Source: Thermogutta sp.
GTDB taxonomy: Bacteria; Planctomycetota; Planctomycetia; Pirellulales; Thermoguttaceae
Assembly: GCF_014359955.1 (NCBI RefSeq)
Contig: NZ_JACIYL010000185.1
Span: 1-6,724 of the forward strand
DNA: 6,724 bases
Reading direction: 5' to 3'
Under the pieces are notes generated by a model. It was not told where the DNA came from, did not search any database, and saw nothing but the letters and a program-made list of their open reading frames with translations. The translations under genes were made by a program, and so were the position numbers. Within the stretch, counting starts at the first letter, position 1. Every line of letters begins with the position of its first letter. Shown here piece by piece: positions 1 through 6,710 of this stretch.

Positions 1-134
1 ACCCCCTGGAGCATAAGCTCCACGGAGAGGAACATGAGGATGAGGTTCCGGCGGCTGAGAAACCCCACCAATCCCAGCCCAAAGAGGCAGGCACCCACCC
101 ATAACTGTTGTATTAAAAGGGCATTCTCAGACAT
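1..134 (-). CDS. nuoK: NADH-quinone oxidoreductase subunit K, N-terminal part (cut by window edge)
   Basis: NuoK is a small three-helix subunit of the proton-pumping membrane arm of complex I, homologous to MrpC and ND4L. Only the first 44 codons lie in the window; the gene continues past position 1. The ATG is at 134-132. The visible protein has a hydrophobic first helix (about residues 11-25), then the family hallmark RRNLILMFLSVELMLQG (residues 28-44). Glu39 in this stretch corresponds to the conserved membrane-embedded glutamate of helix 2 that is needed for proton translocation; the second conserved glutamate would lie outside the window. The gene starts 24 bases after the nuoJ stop. A purine run (AGAGGA, 152-147) lies 12 bases before the ATG, a rather long spacing. 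Identification is firm from the motif and from its place after nuoJ. Confidence 0.93.
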   Translation of the reverse strand, partial: MSENALLIQQLWVGACLFGLGLVGFLSRRNLILMFLSVELMLQG

Positions 135-158
135 CGCTGTCGTGTGTCCTCTCTCTCG

Positions 159-926
159 TCAGGGCAGCCATTCCACGAGACTGGGCATACCCGGTGTCTC
201 CCAGCTTCTCAGATCGAGCAAGGGCTCCAGCGGCCGGGCAATAATCACCGTGGCCCCAATGAGCGCCAGCATCAGCAGGAGCCCTAACCCTTCCACAGCC
301 AGGGGAAACGCCCCAAAAAGTTCCTGGCCCAACTCACGCGTCGCGGTCGGCACCAAACCCGATGCCTCTTTCTCGGCGATGGAGAGAGCCGTCGGAGCAG
401 CCTCATTCCGCGCGTCTTGGGGGCGCAAGGCCTCCAACGCACTTCCGCTCACCAGGCCGATCAACACCACCCCGGCCAGCGACGCTATAAACGGCTCCCA
501 GCTCTGACGATCGAACACCGCCCGACCGCGAGGTTCGTCGAGCATGATCAGGAAGAGAAACACCACCAAAATGGCCCCGATATACACCACAATAAGGGCC
601 ATGGAGACGAATTCCGCCCCGTGATACAAAATCAGTCCCGCCGTGCCCAGCACCGTCATCCCGAACCACAGGGCACTGTAGAGCGGGCGGAGCGAGGTGA
701 TCATGGCCACCGCCGACCCCAGCGTCACCAGTGTCATTCCCCAGAGGACGCTTCGGGCAAGAAAGCCCCCAAACGAGGGAATAAGGCTGGCCATCATCAC
801 CAGTCCCGAGGCCACCAGGATCCAACCCGGCGCTCGACGGCGATCCGTCCCCCAGGGCAGGGCCCAGAACAGCCCAGCCAGGGTCAACAACATCCCCGCT
901 ACGAGAATGGTCGTACCCGAAACCAT
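159..926 (-). CDS. nuoJ: NADH-quinone oxidoreductase subunit J, with N-terminal extension
   Basis: NuoJ is a membrane subunit of complex I lying between NuoH and the antiporter-like subunits; its third core helix carries the pi-bulge linked to coupling. The family core is recognisable from about residue 57: a helix ending in SLRPLYSAL (78-86), then HGAEFVSMALIVVYIGAILV (102-121) and FLFLIMLDEPRG (123-134), and near the end ELGQELFGAFPLAVEGLGLL (198-217) followed by the last helix. The protein is 255 residues, against roughly 165-200 for most NuoJ. The excess is mainly an N-terminal stretch with two additional predicted membrane segments (about 5-23 and 34-50), giving seven instead of five. 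A hydrophilic loop (about 166-205) separates the last two helices. The ATG at 926 has a good ribosome site (AAGGTGG, 940-934, seven bases upstream), so the extension is probably really translated. nuoI ends 58 bases upstream. Confidence 0.95.
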   Translation of the reverse strand: MVSGTTILVAGMLLTLAGLFWALPWGTDRRRAPGWILVASGLVMMASLIPSFGGFLARSVLWGMTLVTLGSAVAMITSLRPLYSALWFGMTVLGTAGLILYHGAEFVSMALIVVYIGAILVVFLFLIMLDEPRGRAVFDRQSWEPFIASLAGVVLIGLVSGSALEALRPQDARNEAAPTALSIAEKEASGLVPTATRELGQELFGAFPLAVEGLGLLLMLALIGATVIIARPLEPLLDLRSWETPGMPSLVEWLP

Positions 927-984
927 CGTGTTTCCACCTTTCCCGGCAACGTCCGCCTGAAAGAATCTGTCCCTCGCTCGTCAG

Positions 985-1554
985 TCAGTTTTCTCCGGAA
1001 GCCGAGTCAGTCTTCTGGTCTTCGACCACGTCCCGCTCCCGCATCCAACGGGGAGGCTCCAGGTCTTTGGTTTGATCGTACACGCTGAGCAGCTTCTCTT
1101 TGTCGAAGATCATCTCTTCCCGACTCTTGCCGGACAGATCGTACAAACTCGTCAGTTCGATGGCATCCACGGGACACGCCTCTTCGCACATCCCGCAGAA
1201 TATGCACCGCAGCATATCGATGTTGAAAACGACGGGATACTTTTCGCGATCCGGCCAGGGGCTGGGCGCGGCCACAATGTCGATACAATGCGCGGGGCAG
1301 GCCGTGGCACAGAGAAAACAGGCGACGCATTTCACCCGGCCCTGCTCGTCCCGGTTGAGACGGTGCACGCCGCGGTAGATGATCGGATCAGGAAACTCGT
1401 GGCGTTCTTCGGGGAATTGTACCGTGATCTTCGGACTGACCAGGTGGCGCAATGTGGTCGTCAGTCCTTCAATGAACAGCGGCAAATAGGACCGCTCAGC
1501 CGGTGTCAGCGGCGGCTCGTCCACCCAGCGTATTTCGGAGCTATCGGGCTTCAT
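985..1554 (-). CDS. nuoI: NADH-quinone oxidoreductase subunit I (2x[4Fe-4S] ferredoxin-like)
   Basis: NuoI is the peripheral-arm subunit carrying clusters N6a and N6b, which pass electrons from NuoG towards NuoB and the quinone site. With the start chosen here the protein has 189 residues. It shows two ferredoxin motifs: CVACFLCATACP, with cysteines 76, 79, 82 and 86, and CIFCGMCEEACPVDAIEL, with cysteines 117, 120, 123 and 127. The segment RGVHRLNRDEQGRVKC before the first motif is typical of the family. Start choice: the frame is open up to a GTG at 1572, whose GTGA overlaps the nuoH stop, adding six residues. The ATG at 1554 has a better ribosome site (AGGGAG, eight bases upstream) and is preferred, but the coupled GTG cannot be excluded. 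The C-terminal tail (about the last 20 residues) is charged and not part of the Fe-S fold. Confidence 0.95.
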   Translation of the reverse strand: MKPDSSEIRWVDEPPLTPAERSYLPLFIEGLTTTLRHLVSPKITVQFPEERHEFPDPIIYRGVHRLNRDEQGRVKCVACFLCATACPAHCIDIVAAPSPWPDREKYPVVFNIDMLRCIFCGMCEEACPVDAIELTSLYDLSGKSREEMIFDKEKLLSVYDQTKDLEPPRWMRERDVVEDQKTDSASGEN

Positions 1555-1562
1555 GGGACCAA

Positions 1563-1568
1563 CTCCCT
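1563..1568 (-). promoter_or_regulatory. Ribosome binding site deciding the nuoI start
   Basis: AGGGAG lies eight bases before the ATG at 1554. The competing GTG at 1572 has only a weak GAAGA directly before it. This favours the ATG, though stop-start overlap with nuoH could also drive initiation at the GTG. Confidence 0.55.
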
Positions 1569-2852
1569 TCACTCTTCATTGTCGAAGCTCGGCCGCCAGA
1601 CTTTTGCCGTGGGGCGAACCCTGGCCGGGATGGCCTGTTCCGACTCCCTTGCCAGTTGCACCAGGTCCTGGCGCGGCCGGTTGTCATAGGAGGGCGGGCT
1701 GAGCCGGGCCGTCACGATCCACACCGCGATCAGCGCCGCCCAGTTGATGGCCGCCAGAACGGCGAGGCCCCGACCACCTCCCATCCCCAGCGCCTCCTCG
1801 CCGCCGGAATACCACCAGACCAGGATCACCAGCGGCACCATTCCCCACGGAATGAGTACTTTCCACGCCAGTCGCATGAGCTGGTCGAACCGGAATCGTG
1901 GCCAGCTCCACCGCATCATCATGAAAAACCAGATGACCAGGAGAACTTTCACCGCGAAGACGACAATCCGAAGCAGGGCCCCGCCGATCCCGGCCACAGG
2001 TTCCGAACCCGTCAGCCCCCAGAAATGCCATCCACCCAAAAACAACAGGACGATGAGCACCGCGGCAGTCACCATGTGCAGGAATTCTGAAACGAGGTAC
2101 GTCATCAGACGCATGCCGCTGTATTCGGTATGGAATCCGCCGACGAGCTCCTGCTCGGTTTCCGGCAGGTCGAAGGGAAGCCTGGCGGCCTCCGCCGTCA
2201 CTGCCACAAAAAACACCACGAATGTCAAGGGATGCAGGACGATATTCCACACTCCCGTTTGGGCCTGCTGGAGCACCATCTGGTCAAGCCGAAGACTGCC
2301 CGCGTAAAGCGCAACGACCAGAAGTGTCAAGCTCAGCGGGATTTCGTAAGCAATAAGCTGGGCGGCAGCACGGAGCGCTCCGAACAGACTGTACTTGTTC
2401 CGGCTCGCCCAGCCTCCCGCGATCACCCCGTAAACGGCCGCCCCATTGGCCGCAAAGAGATAAACGAGCGCCGCATCAAATCCCGGGACGATCGTCAGGT
2501 CGATGGGCCGCCATCCCGCAATGCCCAGATCCACCTGGCCCAGCGGCACCACGGCATAGACCGCCACCGCCGCCACAAAGGTGAGAATCGGCCCCAGGTT
2601 GTAAATCACTCGGTCCACATGCCCGGGAACATACTCTTCTTTAAAGATCAATTTGAGACCATCGGCAATCGGCTGTCCCAGGCCAAACAGGCGGATATTG
2701 GTGAGGGGAATTCCCACGCGGTTCGGCCCAATCCGGTCCTGCACCCACGCGGCAATCCACCGCTCCACGAGGACCAGGTAGGCCGCCCCGGTCATCAAAA
2801 CCCCCAGTGCGAGGGCGATTTTCACACAGGTTTCCACAATCAATCCGACCAT
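1569..2852 (-). CDS. nuoH: NADH-quinone oxidoreductase subunit H, with C-terminal extension
   Basis: NuoH (ND1 family) is the membrane subunit that forms most of the quinone chamber and joins the peripheral arm to the proton-pumping arm. Conserved signatures are present: ERWIAAWVQDRIGPNRVG (residues 30-47), ADGLKLIFKEEYVP (63-76) and LPFDLPETEQELVGGFHTEY (225-244), whose acidic residues line the quinone channel and the proton entry path. The usual eight membrane helices end at about residues 331-349. The protein then continues for nearly 80 residues, with another hydrophobic stretch (about 363-382) and a polar, charged tail to residue 427. Many NuoH proteins stop near 320-365 residues. Start: the frame opens with a TTG at 2858, but GAGG at 2863-2860 is correctly spaced only for the ATG at 2852; a stop codon at 2864-2862 blocks any further extension. 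The gene lies 127 bases after nuoG and its stop overlaps the possible GTG start of nuoI. Confidence 0.96.
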   Translation of the reverse strand: MVGLIVETCVKIALALGVLMTGAAYLVLVERWIAAWVQDRIGPNRVGIPLTNIRLFGLGQPIADGLKLIFKEEYVPGHVDRVIYNLGPILTFVAAVAVYAVVPLGQVDLGIAGWRPIDLTIVPGFDAALVYLFAANGAAVYGVIAGGWASRNKYSLFGALRAAAQLIAYEIPLSLTLLVVALYAGSLRLDQMVLQQAQTGVWNIVLHPLTFVVFFVAVTAEAARLPFDLPETEQELVGGFHTEYSGMRLMTYLVSEFLHMVTAAVLIVLLFLGGWHFWGLTGSEPVAGIGGALLRIVVFAVKVLLVIWFFMMMRWSWPRFRFDQLMRLAWKVLIPWGMVPLVILVWWYSGGEEALGMGGGRGLAVLAAINWAALIAVWIVTARLSPPSYDNRPRQDLVQLARESEQAIPARVRPTAKVWRPSFDNEE

Positions 2853-2859
2853 ATTCAAG

Positions 2860-2863
2860 CCTC
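2860..2863 (-). promoter_or_regulatory. Ribosome binding site deciding the nuoH start
   Basis: GAGG lies seven bases before the ATG at 2852, and only one base before the in-frame TTG at 2858, so it supports the ATG as the real start. Confidence 0.5.
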
Positions 2864-2979
2864 AATCGGGCGGGTCCGCTGATTCGCTGCCGTGTCTCTC
2901 TGTGCTATCCTTTCCGGCGATTCGTACAATCCTCGCGCGCCGTGTTGAGCCTCCCCCACACAAAATTGATATCCGCGCA

Positions 2980-4617
2980 CTACGCCGTGCTGGCCTGCGT
3001 TTCTGCAGTGCTCGGCGCCAACTGATTGACCCGCAAATCCACACCGACGTCGGGGATCTCCCCGGTAGCCGCCGAGAAGTACGGCAACTCGGCGGCCAGC
3101 TCTGCCAGAACCGTGCGTGGCTGATACACTCCCGTGCGACCGCTCAGCTCCCAGAAGACCATGCCCACACACCGGCTGCCCAGCGGTGGCCGAACCGCCC
3201 GCTGCAACCACTGGAGCCGATGATGGCGGTTCACGTAGGATCCCTCATGTTCGGCGTAGGTCGCCATTCCCAACAGCAAGTCCACTTTGTCACTGAGAGG
3301 GCTGGGAAACAGATCGGCCAGCGCCACCCAGTTGGCCTTTCTCACCGTCTCCGCCTGCGTTTCATCCAGCCACGGCTTGATGTACCCCGCCAGGACGATA
3401 ACGCGATCAATCCGGCCTGCGGCGATTTCCTCCAGGAACTCCGGCCAACCGAGTACCCCATTCCCCAACCCGTGGGCAATGGCCTCCACTCCCAACCGGT
3501 TGGGACATTTTTCCGCTGAGATCACAAATCCACCCGGGAACCGCTCATCTTCCCCCTCGCGCGGCACAGGTCCCAGAGCGATGACGCTTTCCGGGTGCGT
3601 GTTCCGCATCCACCGGGCAGCAAGATACGCTTCTTCATTCGTGAGGAACGGCGACAGACACAGCGCCGGACGACACGCCGTTCGCACCTTCTCCTCGATT
3701 TCCCGGAGAGCCTCATTCCAGCCGACGGCCACCTGGCCACTCGTCGTACGCCGCACCACCCCTCGGATCCGGCTTGGGTGATGGATGAACGGATACCCGT
3801 ACCGCCCATCGTTGCAGATCCACCATTTGTTGACGAACATGTTCTCCCGCGGCTTGATGCGGTGGACGCGATCCTGATTCTCCTCGATCCAAATGGAACA
3901 TCCGGTGGCACACAGCCCGCACACACTCGCCTTGCGACGGAGAAACCAGACCCGCTGTTTGTAAAGGAAGTCCTTGTCAGCGAGGGCCCCCACCGGACAG
4001 AGGTCCACCACGTTGCCCGAGAGTTTATTGTGGAGGGGAACATCGGGGAGCACGTCAATTTCCTCGTGCGTCCCGCGATTGACGATCATGAGCTCCGAAG
4101 TTCCCGAAATTTCTCGCGTGAATCGGACGCACCGGCTGCACATGATGCAGCGGTCCACGAACAGAAACAGGTCGCCGATGTCTCGTTTTCGACTGGTGAT
4201 CGGCCGAATATCCGCCCGGCGCTCACCCTGTCCATATTGAAAATGGTAATCCTGAAGGCGGCACTCCCCGGCCTTGTCGCAGATCGGACAATCGATGGGA
4301 TGACGCAGGAGGAGGTCTTCCTCGACCATCGCCCTTGCCCGCGCCACCTTCTCCGTATTGGTGACAATCACCATCCCATCTTTGACCAGGGTGTTGCAGG
4401 CGGGAACGAGCTTGGGCAGCATGACGATTTTCCCCGTCTGCGGATCGCGCGTGCCCATCTCAATCAAGCACATCCGGCAACTGGCGACGACGGACAGGCC
4501 GGGGTGCCAGCAGTAATGAGGAATCTCCACGCCTGCACGGGCTGCTGCCTCGATGGCGTTCAGGCGTTCCCCTGCTCTGATTTCAATCTCTTTTCCGTCA
4601 ACAATCACCACTGGCAT
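2980..4617 (-). CDS. nuoG: NADH-quinone oxidoreductase subunit G, short form
   Basis: NuoG carries the central chain of Fe-S clusters in the peripheral arm of complex I, taking electrons from NuoF and passing them to NuoI. Visible ligands: N1b [2Fe-2S] at Cys36, 47, 50 and 74; N5 at His106, Cys110, 113 and 119 (HPIDCPICDKAGEC); N4 at Cys157, 160, 163 and 207; and N7 at Cys233, 236, 240 and 268, with the spacing C-x2-C-x3-C-x27-C. The remainder resembles a degenerate molybdopterin-oxidoreductase domain. It includes KWWICNDGRYGYPF (264-277) and, near the end, YAEHEGSYVNRHHRLQW (454-470). At 545 residues it is much shorter than E. coli NuoG (about 900) or Thermus Nqo3 (about 780), the loss falling in the molybdopterin-like domain. 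The ATG at 4617 has AAGGA eight bases upstream, and an in-frame stop at 4638-4636 rules out a longer N-terminus. Gaps of 119 and 127 bases flank the gene. Sequence after about residue 525 is a non-conserved tail. Confidence 0.96.
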   Translation of the reverse strand: MPVVIVDGKEIEIRAGERLNAIEAAARAGVEIPHYCWHPGLSVVASCRMCLIEMGTRDPQTGKIVMLPKLVPACNTLVKDGMVIVTNTEKVARARAMVEEDLLLRHPIDCPICDKAGECRLQDYHFQYGQGERRADIRPITSRKRDIGDLFLFVDRCIMCSRCVRFTREISGTSELMIVNRGTHEEIDVLPDVPLHNKLSGNVVDLCPVGALADKDFLYKQRVWFLRRKASVCGLCATGCSIWIEENQDRVHRIKPRENMFVNKWWICNDGRYGYPFIHHPSRIRGVVRRTTSGQVAVGWNEALREIEEKVRTACRPALCLSPFLTNEEAYLAARWMRNTHPESVIALGPVPREGEDERFPGGFVISAEKCPNRLGVEAIAHGLGNGVLGWPEFLEEIAAGRIDRVIVLAGYIKPWLDETQAETVRKANWVALADLFPSPLSDKVDLLLGMATYAEHEGSYVNRHHRLQWLQRAVRPPLGSRCVGMVFWELSGRTGVYQPRTVLAELAAELPYFSAATGEIPDVGVDLRVNQLAPSTAETQASTA

Positions 4618-4723
4618 TGTTGAATTCCTTCCCCCTCATTTTCATTCTTGTCGGGGTGTACCTCGTCAACTGTGCCTCCGAGCCCGGAGTTGTCTGGTCC
4701 GCCTCCATCCTCGCTTCGCTCAT
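4598..4723 (-). CDS. Candidate small ORF (41 aa) between nuoF and nuoG, unknown function
   Basis: I do not recognise this frame. It starts with ATG at 4723-4721 (MSEARMEADQTTPG...), reads 41 codons and stops with TGA at 4600-4598, so it overlaps the first 20 bases of nuoG in a different frame. The product would be hydrophilic, with no membrane segment or known motif and a single cysteine as the last residue. The support is the ribosome site: AGGAGGTG, a perfect eight-base complement to the usual 16S 3' end, seven bases before the ATG. It may encode a small protein. It may instead be a leader whose translation delivers ribosomes to the nuoG start, because its stop lies only 17 bases inside nuoG. 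It may also be chance, since the frame is short and the site could simply be left over in the gap. The frame cannot be an N-terminal part of NuoG because the frames differ. Confidence 0.4.
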   Translation of the reverse strand: MSEARMEADQTTPGSEAQLTRYTPTRMKMRGKEFNNASGDC

Positions 4724-4730
4724 CGGCGCC

Positions 4731-4738
4731 CACCTCCT
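4731..4738 (-). promoter_or_regulatory. Perfect Shine-Dalgarno sequence overlapping the nuoF stop
   Basis: AGGAGGTG shares two bases with the TAG stop of nuoF (4739-4737). It is more than 110 bases from the nuoG ATG, which has its own site (AAGGA, 4630-4626). The only start codon at normal spacing is the ATG at 4723, which opens the 41-codon frame. Confidence 0.6.
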
Positions 4739-6143
4739 ATCCATGGGAGGACACGGGACTCGCTTTGTGCGAGGGAGTGCCGTTGTCCAGAGCGGGCACC
4801 GGGCGCCGGGTCTTGTAACCGGTGGGGTTTGTCCGTTTGATGTAATCCTCCAGTTCTTCCCGGAACTTGCGAATCGCCGTCTTTATCGGCCACGCTGCAC
4901 CGTCCGCCAGGCCGCAGATGGTCGTCCCCGGAATGATCCCGATGTTGTCCGCAATTTCCAAAAGGAGATCGAGATCCACCAGCCGCCCTCGGCCTGCCCT
5001 GATCCTCCTCACGATTTGCAGGGCCCAACTCGTCCCTTCGCGACACGGCGTGCATTGCCCGCAGCTTTCGTGAGCGAAGAACCGACAACTGTTATGGAGG
5101 AATTCAATCATTGGGTAGGTCTCGTCCATGACGATGACGCCTCCCGTCCCCAGGCCCAGGCACCCCTTTTGAACCGGCCCCATGAAATCCATGGGCACGT
5201 CCAGCTCATCCGCAGTAAGGACGCCCGTGCTCAGTCCACCGGGCACAACCGCCTTGGCGCGGCGACCCTTCCATACCCCACCGCCGAATTTTTCAATCAA
5301 TTCGCGACAGGGAATTCCCAGCGGGGCCTCGTAACACCCCGGCTTGTTGACATGCCCGCTGATACAGAACAGTTTCGGGCCGAAACTTCCCGGGTCGCGG
5401 GGATCATCCGGTGATGGAGGCACACCGATGCTGCGGAACCAATCGGCCCCACGTTCGATGATGTGCTTCACGCAGGCCAGTGTCTCCACATTGTTGACAA
5501 CGGTGGGCTTGCGAAAGAGCCCTTCGACCGCCGGGAACGGCGGTTTGCTGCGTGGCCACGCCCGCTTTCCCTCAATGCTCTCGATCAGGCCAGTTTCCTC
5601 ACCGCAAATGTAGGCGCCCGCTCCGCGATGAATGTACACATCCAGCGAAAAATTTGAGCCGAGGATGTTCTTCCCCAGATACCCCGCCGCGTAGGCTTCG
5701 TCGATGGCCGCCTGAAGCCGCCGGAAGGCCAGCGGGTATTCATAGCGGAGATAGATGTAAGCCGTCGTCGCACGGGTGGCGTAGGCGCTGAGGATCGTCC
5801 CCTCCAGCACCTGATGGGGATCCAGCTCCATGAGGACGCGATTGCAGAACGTGCCTGGCTCACTCTCGTCCGCATTGACACAAAGGTAGATCGGTCCCGG
5901 ATGATCCGCGGGAAGAAACGACCATTTCAGTCCCGTGGGAAACCCTGCGCCACCGCGGCCCCGCAAACCGCTCCGCCGAACTTCTTCCACAACCTGTGCC
6001 GGTGAAAGTTCCCGGAGTGCCCGGCGCAAAGTTTGGTACCCTCCCGTCGCCTCATAGGCGCCCAGAGTATGACTGTCAGGGCGATGGATGTTCGCTAACA
6101 GGACCGGTGCAAAATTCTCCATGGCACTCTCTATGGGAAGCAT
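4737..6143 (-). CDS. nuoF: NADH-quinone oxidoreductase subunit F (NADH- and FMN-binding)
   Basis: NuoF is the entry point of complex I: it binds NADH and FMN and holds cluster N3. Visible motifs are the glycine-rich FMN/NADH site GLRGRGGAGFPTGLKW (59-74), NADESEPGTF (90-99), the dinucleotide-fold segment RGAGAYICGEETGLIESIEG (173-192), and the N3 ligands Cys361, 364 and 367 (ESCGQCTPCREG) with Cys410 (GTTICGLADGAAWP). The length, 468 residues, is normal apart from a polar tail of about 25 residues. The ATG at 6143 directly abuts the nuoE stop (TGAATG), suggesting translational coupling. The ATG at 6122 (MENFAPVLLANIHRPDSHTL) also fits the family's usual N-terminus, has a weak GAGAG just upstream, and would shorten the protein by seven residues. 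The stop codon at 4739-4737 overlaps a strong Shine-Dalgarno sequence for a small downstream frame. Confidence 0.97.
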   Translation of the reverse strand: MLPIESAMENFAPVLLANIHRPDSHTLGAYEATGGYQTLRRALRELSPAQVVEEVRRSGLRGRGGAGFPTGLKWSFLPADHPGPIYLCVNADESEPGTFCNRVLMELDPHQVLEGTILSAYATRATTAYIYLRYEYPLAFRRLQAAIDEAYAAGYLGKNILGSNFSLDVYIHRGAGAYICGEETGLIESIEGKRAWPRSKPPFPAVEGLFRKPTVVNNVETLACVKHIIERGADWFRSIGVPPSPDDPRDPGSFGPKLFCISGHVNKPGCYEAPLGIPCRELIEKFGGGVWKGRRAKAVVPGGLSTGVLTADELDVPMDFMGPVQKGCLGLGTGGVIVMDETYPMIEFLHNSCRFFAHESCGQCTPCREGTSWALQIVRRIRAGRGRLVDLDLLLEIADNIGIIPGTTICGLADGAAWPIKTAIRKFREELEDYIKRTNPTGYKTRRPVPALDNGTPSHKASPVSSHG

Positions 6144-6662
6144 TCAGGGCAACTGATCCAGGATTTCGTCAAGCTTCTCTCGGGTGACGCGGGCATGGAT
6201 GGTCTCGTTGATGAGGACGGCCGGCGCCATCTCGCACGCGCCAAGACACTCGGCAGCCTCCAGCGTGAATCGCCCATCGGCGGTCGTGTCGCCCGGCTCG
6301 ATCTGCCATTTTTCCTGGAGATAGCCGAGCAGATCTTCTCCCCCGCAGATGGCGCAACTCAACGATCGGCACACCCACACGCGATACTTCCCCAGGGGCT
6401 TATGCTGTTTGAAAAACCCGTAAAACGAAAGTGTATCCTGAATTTCCGGGGCTGGTATTCCCAAAAGCGCAGCCAGTTCCCGTACCGCCTGGGGTGAGAC
6501 ACAACCCAACTCCTGATGAATCAGGTGCAGCGCCGGCAGCACGACCGCCCGCGACGACGGATATCGCGGCAAATACGCGCGAATCCTCTCGCGGAGGTCT
6601 TCGCTCAGCATCTGACGCCCTCTCTCGCACGGGACTTCGGTCGGCGTCTGCTTGTCGTTCAC
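6144..6662 (-). CDS. nuoE: NADH-quinone oxidoreductase subunit E (thioredoxin-like [2Fe-2S])
   Basis: NuoE is the 24-kDa-type subunit that pairs with NuoF and holds the off-path [2Fe-2S] cluster N1a. The N-terminal helical part (about 20-85) contains VLPALHLIHQELGCVSPQAV (41-60) and ends in SFYGFFKQHKPLGKYRVWVC (79-98). The thioredoxin-like part has the N1a ligands Cys98 and Cys103 (CRSLSC), then Cys139 and Cys143 (CLGAC). The length of 172 residues is normal. The start is a GTG at 6662, supported by AGGAGG five bases upstream. The ATG at codon 18 (6611) has a weaker GAGGG and would still keep the whole conserved part. The gene ends exactly where nuoF begins. Confidence 0.96.
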   Translation of the reverse strand: MNDKQTPTEVPCERGRQMLSEDLRERIRAYLPRYPSSRAVVLPALHLIHQELGCVSPQAVRELAALLGIPAPEIQDTLSFYGFFKQHKPLGKYRVWVCRSLSCAICGGEDLLGYLQEKWQIEPGDTTADGRFTLEAAECLGACEMAPAVLINETIHARVTREKLDEILDQLP

Positions 6663-6667
6663 TGCTT

Positions 6668-6673
6668 CCTCCT
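6668..6673 (-). promoter_or_regulatory. Ribosome binding site supporting the GTG start of nuoE
   Basis: AGGAGG lies five bases before the GTG at 6662. This strong site favours the GTG over the internal ATG at 6611. Confidence 0.65.
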
Positions 6674-6710
6674 CGCCAGCGTCGTCCGATGGGGAATCGC
6701 CGGATACCCC

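Noticed and set aside
2130..2882. Plus-strand open frame of 250 codons
   Set aside because: It is antisense to nuoH and has no recognisable motif.
2855..3211. Minus-strand frame running from inside nuoG through the gap to just before nuoH, considered as a frameshifted extension of NuoG
   Set aside because: The overlapping part is Gly/Arg-rich shadow sequence. NuoG already ends after its conserved C-terminal motifs, and no slippery site was seen.
3595..4623. Plus-strand open frame of 342 codons
   Set aside because: It lies almost entirely antisense to nuoG, whose motifs are unmistakable, and its composition (rich in His, Pro, Arg and Asp, no recognisable fold) is that of a codon-bias shadow.
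4676..4689. Short hairpin CTCCG-GGCT-CGGAG in the nuoF-nuoG gap as a terminator or attenuator
   Set aside because: The stem has only five base pairs and no following T-run, and it lies inside the candidate small frame. It is within chance expectation for GC-rich DNA.
4617..5414. Plus-strand open frame of 265 codons, opening with two hydrophobic, membrane-like segments in the nuoF-nuoG gap
   Set aside because: Most of it is antisense to nuoF. The hydrophobic start is the complement of the hydrophilic small frame in the gap, and ATG context shows no ribosome site. Long antisense frames are common in GC-rich genes with strong third-position bias.
6663..6710. Alternative minus-strand frame ending in TGA that overlaps the nuoE GTG, as the end of the upstream gene
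   Set aside because: It remains possible, but its end does not look like a NuoD C-terminus, whereas the neighbouring frame ends in Leu-Asp-Arg-stop as expected for NuoD.
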